Shown piece after piece: positions 56,138-64,000 of a stretch of 64,000 nt of DNA. Both the position numbers and the translations under genes were made by a program. The DNA lies in the NCBI GenBank assembly GCA_001723645.1, contig MDLC01000003.1:84080-148079 (forward strand), given 5' to 3'. The first letter of the stretch is position 1. Each line of letters opens with the position of its first letter. The notes beneath the pieces are model-generated. The model saw only the letters and a program-made list of their open reading frames with translations. It did no database searches and had not been told where the DNA came from. Source of the stretch: Candidatus Endobugula sertula (GTDB lineage Bacteria > Pseudomonadota > Gammaproteobacteria > Pseudomonadales > Cellvibrionaceae).

Positions 56138-56611
56138 CTAGTCTGGAATAGGAATAACATCTGTTTCCTTAACCTCCTCCATGACCATATAGGTTCGAGT
56201 AGAGTTTACATGGGGCAGAGAAAGTAAAGTCTCTCCCAAAAGTTTACGATAAGCATGCATATCCGAGACACGAGCTTTTAATAAATAATCAAAATCGCCC
56301 GAAATCAAGTGGCACTCCATAATTTCCAGTAACTTTAATACTGCTCGACGAAAATTATTAAATACGTCTCTAGATGTTCTGTCCAAGCGTATTTCCACAA
56401 ATACTAATAAAGAGGCATTAACGAAATGGGGGTTTACTCTGACGGTGTAATGCTCAATACAACCAACGCTTTCCAATCGCTTGACCCGATTCAAGCAGGG
56501 TGTCGCACTTAAACCGACACATTTAGCTAAATCCACATTAGAAATACGACCATTTAACTGTAGTTCTCGCAAAATCTTTTTATCCAATTTGTCTAATTCA
56601 TGAATTGACAT
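56138..56611 (-). CDS. lrp: Lrp/AsnC-family transcriptional regulator (Lrp-like)
   Basis: A 157-residue protein: N-terminal winged helix-turn-helix (LDKLDKKILRELQLNGRISN, DLAKCVGLSATPCLNRVKRL) and C-terminal RAM ligand-binding domain (ECHLISGDFDYLLKARVSDM). It is divergent from ald with 208 bp between. Lrp-type regulators commonly control neighbouring alanine dehydrogenase genes, so autoregulation and control of ald are likely. Confidence 0.92.
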   Translation of the reverse strand: MSIHELDKLDKKILRELQLNGRISNVDLAKCVGLSATPCLNRVKRLESVGCIEHYTVRVNPHFVNASLLVFVEIRLDRTSRDVFNNFRRAVLKLLEIMECHLISGDFDYLLKARVSDMHAYRKLLGETLLSLPHVNSTRTYMVMEEVKETDVIPIPD

Positions 56612-56819
56612 ATTCCCTCCACATACACATTAAACTCATAAAATATCACAAATCAGCATATAACACTAAACACAAGCACTAATAAAGTCTATTTAACTAT
56701 AAAAGGATAAAAAATAAAAACATTCACTTCTTGTTCAGCCCTATAATTGCCAGCAACAACAATGGGGCAATAAGTCCCTATTCAGATATCACCTTACTTA
56801 TAAAAACGAGGAGACAATT

Positions 56820-57932
56820 ATGATTATTGGTGTACCCAAGGAAATTAAAAACCATGAATATCGGGCGGGCATGACCCCTTCTTCCATTGGTGAGCTCACA
56901 TTACGTAATCACGAAGTCGTTGTTGAAACCCAAGCAGGCGTGGGCATTGGTTTTAGTGACGATGACTACCGTGCGGCAGGGGCAACAATTTTACCCACTT
57001 CTGAAGCTGTCTTTGAACAGGCAGAAATGATAGTAAAAGTAAAAGAGCCACTAGCATTAGAGCGTCAACGCTTAACTGAAAAGCATCTTTTATTCACTTA
57101 CCTCCATTTAGCTCCAGACGCTGAACAAACTGCGGATCTGGTCAATAGCAATGCCGTATGTATTGCTTACGAAACGATTACCTCCGATAGCGGACAACTT
57201 CCCCTGTTAACCCCCATGTCAGAAGTCGCAGGCCGCATGTCTATCCAAGCAGGAGCGTCTTGCCTACAAAAATCAAACGGCGGTAAAGGTATGCTGCTTG
57301 GTGGAGTTCCTGGTGTCGCTCCAGCCAAAGTGGTCATTATCGGTGGCGGTGTTGTAGGTTCCCATGCTGCACAAATGGCTATCGGAATGGGTGCTAACGT
57401 CACGATTCTTGACAATAATTTACAGTCATTACGCAACCTGAATCAGGTCTTTGGCTCAAGTGTTCAATTGGTTCACTCCAATAAAGCCTCATTGGAAGAG
57501 CATGTTACCTCTGCTGATTTAGTGATAGGTGGCGTATTAATCCCAGGCACGGCGGCTCCTAAATTGGTTACTGCTGACATGATCAAAAAAATGCAGCCCG
57601 GTTCAGCGGTTGTCGATGTGGCAATTGATCAGGGTGGATGTTTTGAAACTTCAAAAGCAACGACTCATGAAGCTCCGACTTATATCGTAGACAACGTGGT
57701 GCATTACTGTGTTGCCAATATGCCTGGTGCCGTAGCACGTACTTCAACACAAGCATTAAATAACGCTACCTTACCTTACATTATTAAACTGGCGGAAAAT
57801 GGCTGGCAAAAAACATTAGCCAGCGACAAGCATTTTCTTAATGGATTAAACGTATGCCAGGGTAAAGTAACCAATCGTGCAGTCGCTGATAACCTGGGTT
57901 ATGAATACGTTGATCCCAACAGCTTATTCTAA
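56820..57932 (+). CDS. ald: Alanine dehydrogenase
   Basis: A 370-residue NAD-dependent enzyme interconverting L-alanine with pyruvate and ammonia. The N-terminal MIIGVPKEIKNHEYRAGMTP, the substrate-site KVKEPL, LFTYLHLAPD and the NAD-binding GGGVVGSHAAQMAIGMGA are diagnostic. GAGGAG precedes the ATG. The Lrp-like gene is divergent upstream. Confidence 0.97.
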   Translation: MIIGVPKEIKNHEYRAGMTPSSIGELTLRNHEVVVETQAGVGIGFSDDDYRAAGATILPTSEAVFEQAEMIVKVKEPLALERQRLTEKHLLFTYLHLAPDAEQTADLVNSNAVCIAYETITSDSGQLPLLTPMSEVAGRMSIQAGASCLQKSNGGKGMLLGGVPGVAPAKVVIIGGGVVGSHAAQMAIGMGANVTILDNNLQSLRNLNQVFGSSVQLVHSNKASLEEHVTSADLVIGGVLIPGTAAPKLVTADMIKKMQPGSAVVDVAIDQGGCFETSKATTHEAPTYIVDNVVHYCVANMPGAVARTSTQALNNATLPYIIKLAENGWQKTLASDKHFLNGLNVCQGKVTNRAVADNLGYEYVDPNSLF

Positions 57933-57949
57933 TCCTACACATTCAATAG

Positions 57950-57970
57950 GGGGCTGATTGACACAGCCCC
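57950..57970 (+). terminator. Hairpin after ald
   Basis: Perfect 7-bp GC-rich arms (57950-57956 and 57964-57970) with a 7-nt loop, 17 bp after the stop codon. No U-run follows, so termination strength is uncertain. Confidence 0.5.
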
Positions 57971-58133
57971 TGAAGATTACGGTCCACTAGCAAACCTTAG
58001 GTTCATCTTCCACCGCCCTAAGCATTTGGTCTCAACCAAATTATGCATTAGGCGCAGGCACGAAAAAGGTACTCCGTCTGTGAGCCGTTTTCTGCCCATA
58101 CAGAACGTGACAAGAAGCTAACTACTCCGATAG

Positions 58134-58997
58134 TTATTTGTTCATCTGCGCCCGAGCAGCAATTAGTGTGTTTTTCATTAAACAGGCGATTGTCATAGGG
58201 CCTACACCACCCGGCACAGGCGTAATAGCACCGGCCACAGGCTCAACATCAGTATAATCGACATCACCGACTAACTTGCGTTTGCCATCGCACTCAACAG
58301 CATTGATACCCACATCAATCACGGTCGCACCGGGTTTGATCCAACTCGATTTAACCATTTGAGGCTGCCCTGCTGCTGCAACAACGATATCAGCCCCAGA
58401 ACAAATGGCTTCAATATTTTGTGTACGGGAATGCACAATAGTAACAGTACAATTGGCTTTCAATAATAAAGCAGCCATGGGTTTACCCACAATATTAGAA
58501 CGGCCAATCACCACCGCATTTTTACCACTTAAATTACCTAGCACACGCTCCAACATCATCAGGCAACCCAATGGTGTGCAGGGAATTAACATGCCTTGAC
58601 CACTACTTAAGCGACCCACATTAATGGGATGAAACCCGTCGACATCTTTTTCTGGATTAATAACTGCAATAATGTCTTCTTCGTTTAATTGCTTAGGCAA
58701 AGGCAACTGCACCAAGACACCATGTACTTTGGGATCATTATTTAATTTATCGACCAGAGCATTCAATGTTACCTGATCAGTATGCACCGGTAGTTTGTAC
58801 TCGATAGAATGCAAGCCTGCTTCCGTTGCACGCTTCACTTTGTTACGAACATAAACTTGGCTGGCAGGGTCTTCACCAACTAACACAACGGCTAAACCGG
58901 GTTGAAAACCAAACTCTTCAACAAATGCACGTGTTTCAACAGCAACTTCTTGTACTACTTGAGCTGACAGTTGCTTGCCATCAATTATTACGGCCAT
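58134..58997 (-). CDS. folD: Methylenetetrahydrofolate dehydrogenase / cyclohydrolase FolD
   Basis: A 287-residue bifunctional enzyme of one-carbon metabolism. The motif [17 protein letters not shown] contains the catalytic Lys-Tyr region, [18 protein letters not shown] is the second signature, and [16 protein letters not shown] is the C-terminal signature. The ATG at 58997 gives the family length; the frame extends 15 codons further without homology. It converges with ald across about 200 bp that contains an imperfect hairpin (58017-58052). Confidence 0.97.
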   Translation of the reverse strand: MAVIIDGKQLSAQVVQEVAVETRAFVEEFGFQPGLAVVLVGEDPASQVYVRNKVKRATEAGLHSIEYKLPVHTDQVTLNALVDKLNNDPKVHGVLVQLPLPKQLNEEDIIAVINPEKDVDGFHPINVGRLSSGQGMLIPCTPLGCLMMLERVLGNLSGKNAVVIGRSNIVGKPMAALLLKANCTVTIVHSRTQNIEAICSGADIVVAAAGQPQMVKSSWIKPGATVIDVGINAVECDGKRKLVGDVDYTDVEPVAGAITPVPGGVGPMTIACLMKNTLIAARAQMNK

Positions 58998-59155
58998 ATT
59001 ATCACTGATTTCTCCTGAGTTATAAATTGCACAGCCTAACAACCCACCGGTCCAAATAAAATAAGTACGATCTACTACTTACACAATATTCAATCATGAT
59101 AGTACTTTGTAACCAGACCCACTGTGATAGAGTAGTGAACGGTCGTACCCTTTAG

Positions 59156-59208
59156 CCTGAATAAATCCGCTGAGTCGTAACGAGGGTGGTTTAACAAATT
59201 TATTCAGG
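59156..59208. repeat. Inverted repeat, 11-bp arms
   Basis: Perfect arms CCTGAATAAAT (59156-59166) and ATTTATTCAGG (59198-59208) around 31 nt, in the 286-bp gap between folD and the histidine kinase. It could be a small repeat element or an RNA hairpin; nothing else lies in this gap. Confidence 0.5.
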
Positions 59209-59283
59209 GCCTATTGCCACTGCAACTTGCGATTATAGACCCGATAATTAGTTTTGCACTTTTAAAATCTGCTAAAAAGGCAA

Positions 59284-60890
59284 TCAATCCGCGCTAATAA
59301 CCCCATAGCCAATGTCTTTACCTTTTAGTGTAAAAAAGATTTTTGCGCCAACATTCACCTCTGATTCTGCCCAGACACGCCCTCCATGCCGAGCAACAAT
59401 ACGTTTGACTGTTGCCAAGCCAATCCCTATTCCCGAAAAATCCTTAGTCGTATGTAATCGGGTAAAAGGTGTAAACAGATTTTTAGCGAAGCTCATATCA
59501 AAACCGACCCCATTATCTTCGACAATATACACTTTCTCTCCATCAATGACCTTGGAATAAAATGCAATCTGGGGTTGTGATGTTTTAGAGGTATATTTCC
59601 AAGCATTTCCTAACACATTAGCTATCAATAACTCTGCCAAACGACTATCACCATAGGCTACCATGCCATCTTCAATAAGCATCTTAACCTGACGTCCCTC
59701 ATCGCGTTCCTGTAATCGGGCAATAGTGCGCTTCGCAATAACAGAAAGATTAACTCGCTCAAAACTCAGTTCAACCGTTGTTGCTTTAGACAGGGTAAGA
59801 AAACTATCAATCATCTCGTTCATTTCACTAACACAGGCCGCTATACGATTTAAGTAATGTACTCCCTGCTTATCAAGCATATCGCCATAACTCACTTCAA
59901 AGTTACACCTAAACCTCTCAATACGACGTATCGGGGCCCGTAAATCGTGTGACACGGAATAACAGAATGCATTCAATTCTTTATTAGCCGCTTCAATCTC
60001 TGCCGTTCTTTGTTCAACTCGGTACTCCAGCTCTTCATTCAGCTGCTTTACTTCTGCTTCCGCCTTTTTACGAGCAATAATATCGTTCTCTAACTCTATA
60101 TTAACCTGCTTAAGATCCAGATAGGCTTCTTGTAAATTAACTGACATCGTATTATAGGCCCTTACCAAGTGATCCAGCTCATCGTCAAACACTTTCTTCT
60201 TTCGCTGTAAACGCAACTCGCTAAAAGGCAGGGTTAAATCCACATCTTTTAAGAAATTTTCAATAAAAATAATATGGCGAGTAACCAACCGATAAAACAA
60301 ATAAAGAATAAACAGAGAAACAAAGAAAGTTTTCACGCCCTGTACAAGCATAATCGTCAACGCTTTCTTAACGAGTCGTTCATACACATTTTTTAGTGCC
60401 ACTTCAATACGCAATTCACCAATATGGAGGTATCAATACCATCAACATGAAAAAGCTGATAATGGCGTTTAAGCGTCAGGTTGTCACTTTGCCCTTTGAT
60501 AATATAAACGGCGTCTTCAATATCTTGTTTTTCCTCAAGAACGATCATCTGAATATCGGGTAGACTAAAAAGCCCTTCCATTTGAATATTTAACTGTTCC
60601 AGATCAACATGCCATAAGCTTGCCTCAATACTCTCTTTATACGACTTTTCAATCTCATTCAAACGGGTATGGATCGTGTCTAACTCGATTCGGTAATCGA
60701 TATACAGCTGAATTCCACTTAATATAATGGTCATCAGGGAACTAAATAGGACTATCCATATTAGTAAGATCTTAGCAATACCCTGCTTTTGATAAAAGTT
60801 AAACCAATAATGTCCAAGTTGTTGTAAATTATTATTCACATTATAGTCTCTATAAAATATAGGCTCCATGTTTGTCGACTGTAAAGCCAT
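59284..60890 (-). pseudogene. Sensor histidine kinase broken by a frameshift
   Basis: Two overlapping frames form one kinase. The first (60393-60890) has a membrane segment (about residues 39-63) and most of a periplasmic domain, then loses homology after HVDGIDTS. The second (59284-60414) begins at a TTG and continues with LRIEVALKNVYERLVKKAL, a second membrane segment, a HAMP-like linker, a coiled coil, the phospho-acceptor box SVSHDLRAPIRR, ANVLGNAWKY (N box), DNGVGFDMSF and GIGIGLATVKRIVARHGG (G boxes). Upstream the second frame stops within about 12 bases, so a single missing base near 60400-60430 explains both. It follows the two binding-protein genes in an apparent operon. Confidence 0.8.
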
Positions 60891-60918
60891 TATTTTATTC
60901 TACACGGCCTAAACCATT

Positions 60919-61668
60919 TTATTGATAAAAACTAAGCATTTTATCTAACACCAATTCTTTTTTAATATCACGTATCGCTTTATTAACATCACCCATATAC
61001 TTTAATTTCTCAGATTCTATAGAACATTGCAAATGAACAGGCTCTGAACTCAGTACCAAAGGTTCTCCAAGTAACTCAAACACGCCATTCATTTTTGCTA
61101 AATACTGTATTTTAGAAATAGGGCCGGCAATACCATCTATCCGACCATGTTCTAACTTTCTTAAACTCTCATGATAGTCGCTATCAAACTCTACCATAAG
61201 ATGGTCATCACTCATAAGTTTAGTACCTATTAAAAACTCTCTAATTGTCGATATCTTTAACTTTTTTAAAGGTTGATAATTATGTAATGGTATCTTATTG
61301 CTTGGCAAAATCCCCATAGACAAATCCAGTACGGACTCACCTAATATCGTAATCATATCTCGATGCTTACTTCTAATGACCACCGTACAATCTTGCCGAC
61401 CTGCTTTTAATTCCCTATTAATACGTTCAAAGGAAAAACCCGCCAAAGTAATTTGGATATTGTGGCCAGTTCTTCGTTCAATTTCACTAACCAGCATGGG
61501 GAATACACCAAGAAAAGCCATAGGCTCCTCTTCGTCTAAATAAGCCCATGGAGCCACTTCCAAAGTAATAAATTTTAACTCCGCAGAATACACGAAAGAA
61601 GAGAATAGAGTCATTACCCCCAATATATATAGCTTAAGAATATTTTTAAGAAAGCCCTTACTAAACAT
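60919..61668 (-). CDS. Periplasmic solute-binding protein, family 3 (paralogue A)
   Basis: A 249-residue secreted protein: signal peptide (about 1-28, ending VYSA) and an SBP_bac_3-type fold starting ELKFITLEVAPWAYLDEEE, with RINRELKAGRQDCTVV and a LRKLEHGRIDGIAG segment. No transporter genes are nearby; it lies 28 bp upstream of the histidine kinase, so a sensory role (presenting a ligand to the kinase) fits better than import. The ligand is unknown. Confidence 0.82.
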   Translation of the reverse strand: MFSKGFLKNILKLYILGVMTLFSSFVYSAELKFITLEVAPWAYLDEEEPMAFLGVFPMLVSEIERRTGHNIQITLAGFSFERINRELKAGRQDCTVVIRSKHRDMITILGESVLDLSMGILPSNKIPLHNYQPLKKLKISTIREFLIGTKLMSDDHLMVEFDSDYHESLRKLEHGRIDGIAGPISKIQYLAKMNGVFELLGEPLVLSSEPVHLQCSIESEKLKYMGDVNKAIRDIKKELVLDKMLSFYQ

Positions 61669-61684
61669 TAGATACCCACTACCT

Positions 61685-62416
61685 TTACGAGTACTTAGCT
61701 AATATATTCTGCAACGTACCATCTATTTTGATAGATCGTATGGCTTTATTAAGATCATCAATATAGTGCAGATTTTTTGACTTACGAGAACATTGTAAAT
61801 AAACAGGCGCTGAGTTCAACTCTAGAGGTTTACCCAACAAACCTGTCATATCATTTATCTTTGCTAAATATTGAATTGTTGGTATTGCGCCAGCAATAGC
61901 ATCCAACCTACCGTGCTGTACTTTCCTTAAGCTAATGAGATAATCTGTATCAAAGCTCTTTTTCAAATTTTTGTCATTCTTGAATCTATCAGATATCGTT
62001 GAACCTCTAAGTAAAGAAATTTTCATACCATATAAACCATTATAGTCCTTCAATTTGAGTGACTTCTTTGGTATCACCCCCATTGGGTGATTAAATACTA
62101 ATTCCCCCTTCACTGAAATTTTTTCCCTTTCTGCTTCGCTTACCAGAATAGTGCAGTCTTGACGTCCAGTCTCCAGTTCTCGATTAATACGAGCATAAGG
62201 GATCAACATAACCTTTATACTATGGCCTGTTCTAACCTCAAATTGCTCAATTAAATCAGGAAATATACCTACATATTTAACTTGCTCCTCATCCATATAA
62301 GCCCAAGGAGCAACTTCTAATGTAACAAACTTTAAGTCTGCCGCATAAACAAAGCTTGGAACAATTAAAATTGTGAAAGCCATAGCCTGAACCAATACTG
62401 TATAAAATTTACACAC
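61685..62416 (-). CDS. Periplasmic solute-binding protein, family 3 (paralogue B)
   Basis: A 243-residue paralogue of its downstream neighbour: signal peptide ending VYAA, then DLKFVTLEVAPWAYMDEEQ, RINRELETGRQDCTILVSE and LRKVQHGRLDAIAG. The start is GTG at 62416 with GAGGAA five bases before it; the ATG at 62420 is in another frame and stops at once. The 16-bp gap to paralogue A indicates one operon and a recent tandem duplication. Confidence 0.82.
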   Translation of the reverse strand: MCKFYTVLVQAMAFTILIVPSFVYAADLKFVTLEVAPWAYMDEEQVKYVGIFPDLIEQFEVRTGHSIKVMLIPYARINRELETGRQDCTILVSEAEREKISVKGELVFNHPMGVIPKKSLKLKDYNGLYGMKISLLRGSTISDRFKNDKNLKKSFDTDYLISLRKVQHGRLDAIAGAIPTIQYLAKINDMTGLLGKPLELNSAPVYLQCSRKSKNLHYIDDLNKAIRSIKIDGTLQNILAKYS

Positions 62417-62619
62417 GCATATTCCTCTTTATACTATTTGATTCTTATTTGCCAGCATTTAATAACTAAACGTAGCACTTATCTCAACATATTTCATAAT
62501 GTAAAAAAACCCTCTATACAAAGATTATCACAATATAAATATAATAGTTTGCACCCAGTATGCATACTACATGATGAACTTGGTGCCATTTATATTATAA
62601 CGAAACCGAGGAAATTATT

Positions 62620-62772
62620 ATGACAGAAAAAGCCCTTCTTATCGTCTCAGACAAATTCCATAACTTTGCCACTCGAAAAGACGTTATTACTAAAACAGAG
62701 TTATACCACTTACTCAACTCCAAAAATATAGCCTTGCGTATTCCACTGAAGATGATCACCGCCAACGATTAA
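62620..62772 (+). CDS. Small protein, probably 3'-truncated by the IS21 insertion
   Basis: A 50-residue frame with a good ribosome site (GAGG eight bases before ATG). The product begins MTEKALLIVSDKFHNFATRK. I do not recognise it. The inferred IS21 end begins near 62735, so roughly the last dozen residues would be encoded by the element and the original gene would have been longer. Confidence 0.45.
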   Translation: MTEKALLIVSDKFHNFATRKDVITKTELYHLLNSKNIALRIPLKMITAND

Positions 62773-62813
62773 ACATGATCGCTTTTTCTTCCTAAGCATT
62801 CAGAATGTTCTTT

Positions 62814-63572
62814 TTACGTTAAGTGATCACCTTCCGTCAAGGATGTCAGCACTTTTCTCATAGATTCCCCTTTCAACGATAGCTTATGAGCGTTATGCAA
62901 TAACCGATCAAGAATCGCATCAGCCAGTGTAGGATCGTTGATAAATTCATGCCATTTTGTTAACGGTAATTGGCTGGTAACAATGGTCGATTTGCAGTTA
63001 TGCCTATCCTCCATGATTTCTAATAAGTCATTCTTCTGACTCTGACTGAGTGGCTCTAAGCCCCAGTCATCAATAATGAGAAGATCGGTCTTGGCGATTT
63101 GTTCTAACAGTTTCAGATAGCTACCATCACCATGGGAGATGATTAATTGCTCAAACAAACGGGTGGCTCGGTAGTAACGAACTCGATAACCTTGATGACA
63201 AGCATGATGGCCTAATGCACAAGCTAAGTAAGTTTTGCCGCAGCCCGTAGGGCCCGTTAAGACCATGTTTTGATGTCGGGCAATCCAGTCATTGCTTTGC
63301 AATCCTGCCACTGTCCTTTGTTTTAATCCTCGTGGATGAGAGTAATCGATATCCTCTACTCGGGCGGTGACTTTGAATTTTGCCGCTCTGAGTAGACGCT
63401 GTAGACGTTTATCCTGACGAGAACTCATTTCTTGCTGGATGGCTAAGCCAATCCGTTCCGCAAAACATAGTTCATCATAGGTATTGGGCTGGTTAAATTG
63501 CATTTCCAATGCGTCGGCTAAGCCCGTTAATTTCAATTGACGAAGCTGGTGTAGACTTTGAGTTTCTAACAT
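62814..63572 (-). CDS. istB: IS21-family helper ATPase IstB
   Basis: A 252-residue DnaC-like AAA+ ATPase that assists the IstA transposase. Walker A is TGPTGCGKTYLACALG and Walker B is LLIIDDWGLEPL. The N-terminal helical region (LHQLRQLKLTGLADALEMQF) is typical. It lies 50 bp after istA. The frame is intact, so the element may be recent. Confidence 0.96.
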   Translation of the reverse strand: MLETQSLHQLRQLKLTGLADALEMQFNQPNTYDELCFAERIGLAIQQEMSSRQDKRLQRLLRAAKFKVTARVEDIDYSHPRGLKQRTVAGLQSNDWIARHQNMVLTGPTGCGKTYLACALGHHACHQGYRVRYYRATRLFEQLIISHGDGSYLKLLEQIAKTDLLIIDDWGLEPLSQSQKNDLLEIMEDRHNCKSTIVTSQLPLTKWHEFINDPTLADAILDRLLHNAHKLSLKGESMRKVLTSLTEGDHLT

Positions 63573-63622
63573 GGTGTTTCCTTTGTTGTGGGTTGTTGTT
63601 GTGTTTTGTGGTGATGGTCGGG

Positions 63623-64000
63623 TTAATGGTAATAATCAGAACCGCGCACATTGTGATGGACGTCCATCGTGGCTTGTTCTGGATGAGGGGGAAGCGGTAA
63701 CTGATCCATGTTGCTTTTTAAAATGGATTTGATGTTTCTTAATTGAGGCGCCTTAATGTGAAGTGCCCGTAAACAAGCCGCTTCCAGCCGAACAGGGGAA
63801 TATTCCTTGGCTAAATTGAGTAAGCCTAAACACGCACGATAAGCTTGTTCAGGATGCTTTTTTTGTTCAAGTAAGGTGGAGACCATTTTTTCTGTCGAGC
63901 ACCCAATACGCTTTCCCCAGCTCATCAATCGCTGAGGTGTCCAGGTTTGATGATGCTGATGGGCTTCGGGCATGTGATCCGTTTGAGTGCTAAAGCCCCC
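63623..64000 (-). CDS. istA: IS21-family transposase IstA, C-terminal part
   Basis: The last 125 residues or so of IstA, open to the window edge. The end, VHHNVRGSDYYH, is the typical IstA C-terminus, and the preceding ACLGLLNLAKEYSPVRLEAA segment is also characteristic. The catalytic DDE region lies beyond the window. Confidence 0.92.
   Translation of the reverse strand, partial: GGFSTQTDHMPEAHQHHQTWTPQRLMSWGKRIGCSTEKMVSTLLEQKKHPEQAYRACLGLLNLAKEYSPVRLEAACLRALHIKAPQLRNIKSILKSNMDQLPLPPHPEQATMDVHHNVRGSDYYH

Larger units (their letters stand above)
62735..64000 (-). mobile_element. IS21-family insertion sequence (incomplete in window)
   Basis: Contains istB complete and the 3' end of istA, in the standard istA-istB order on the minus strand. 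I place the istB-side end near 62735, where TGCGTATTCCACTGAAG reads inward and resembles the TG-starting ends of some IS21 members; TGATCA-type sequences recur near 62752, 62776 and 62822. The other end is beyond the window, so the boundary is inferred, not proven by matching terminal repeats. Confidence 0.75.

Noticed and set aside
58017..58052. Imperfect hairpin between ald and folD as a small RNA
   Set aside because: The stem needs two bulges and no promoter or conserved feature is visible; at most a weak terminator.
55967..59283. tRNA genes near gltX and folD, as found in some relatives
   Set aside because: I read the gaps 55967-56137, 57933-58133 and 58998-59283 on both strands and saw no cloverleaf with a T-loop GTTCGAAT-type sequence.
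62438..62623. 61-codon plus-strand frame before the small IS-truncated gene
   Set aside because: No ribosome site, AT-rich intergenic composition, and it ends at the start of the better-supported 62620 gene.
1..64000. CRISPR arrays
   Set aside because: No series of regularly spaced identical repeats was seen; the only short periodic repeats are the MraZ boxes.

Overview
The window comes from a gammaproteobacterium. The gene order secA - M23 peptidase - lpxC - division/cell-wall (dcw) cluster - mraZ - rnpB - rsmI/lpoA/yraN/diaA/dolP - sspB/sspA - petABC - rpsI/rplM matches Pseudomonas and its relatives. MurE carries the DNPR motif of meso-diaminopimelate ligases, as expected for a Gram-negative. 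The DNA is moderately AT-rich. A complete Tc insecticidal-type toxin operon and an IS21-family element suggest a host-associated lifestyle. I cannot name the species from sequence alone.

Layout: (1) 1-20495, minus strand: the dcw cluster transcribed from mraZ (20495) through rsmH, ftsL, ftsI, murE, murF, mraY, murD, ftsW, murG, murC, ddlB, ftsQ, ftsA and ftsZ, then lpxC, an M23 peptidase and the start of secA. Most genes overlap or nearly touch. The mraZ promoter carries six GTGG-type MraZ boxes, all on one 10-bp register. (2) 20705-21167: RNase P RNA and a 25-bp-arm hairpin behind it. (3) 21386-32299: a DUF4388-like gene, rsmI, the lpoA-yraN-diaA-dolP operon, a Yip1-family membrane protein, sspA-sspB, petA with a fused cytochrome b/c1 gene, and rplM-rpsI.

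(4) 32495-54314: an accessory region. An OmpA-like lipoprotein, a bactofilin-like membrane protein, a second-type FtsH protease, a CDF metal transporter, Hsp20, a DksA/TraR zinc-finger protein and a PilZ protein flank a 14.5-kb TcA-TcB-TcC toxin operon (36854-51381). Five transcription units here carry FNR/Anr-like sites of the form TTGAT-N4-ATCAA upstream, and three also have a -10 hexamer at or within one base of the class II FNR spacing. I read this as an oxygen-responsive proteostasis and envelope-stress regulon, interrupted by the toxin operon, which has no such site. The TcC C-terminus resembles CdiA-type RNase A-like toxins.

(5) 54298-64000: gltX, lrp divergent from ald, folD, a three-gene sensory locus (two paralogous periplasmic binding proteins and a histidine kinase broken by a frameshift), and an incomplete IS21 element whose end lies inside a small gene.

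The best candidates for novelty are the putative FNR/Anr stress island, the RNase A-like TcC effector, the cytochrome b-c1 fusion with two extra membrane segments, and the two apparent single-base frameshifts.
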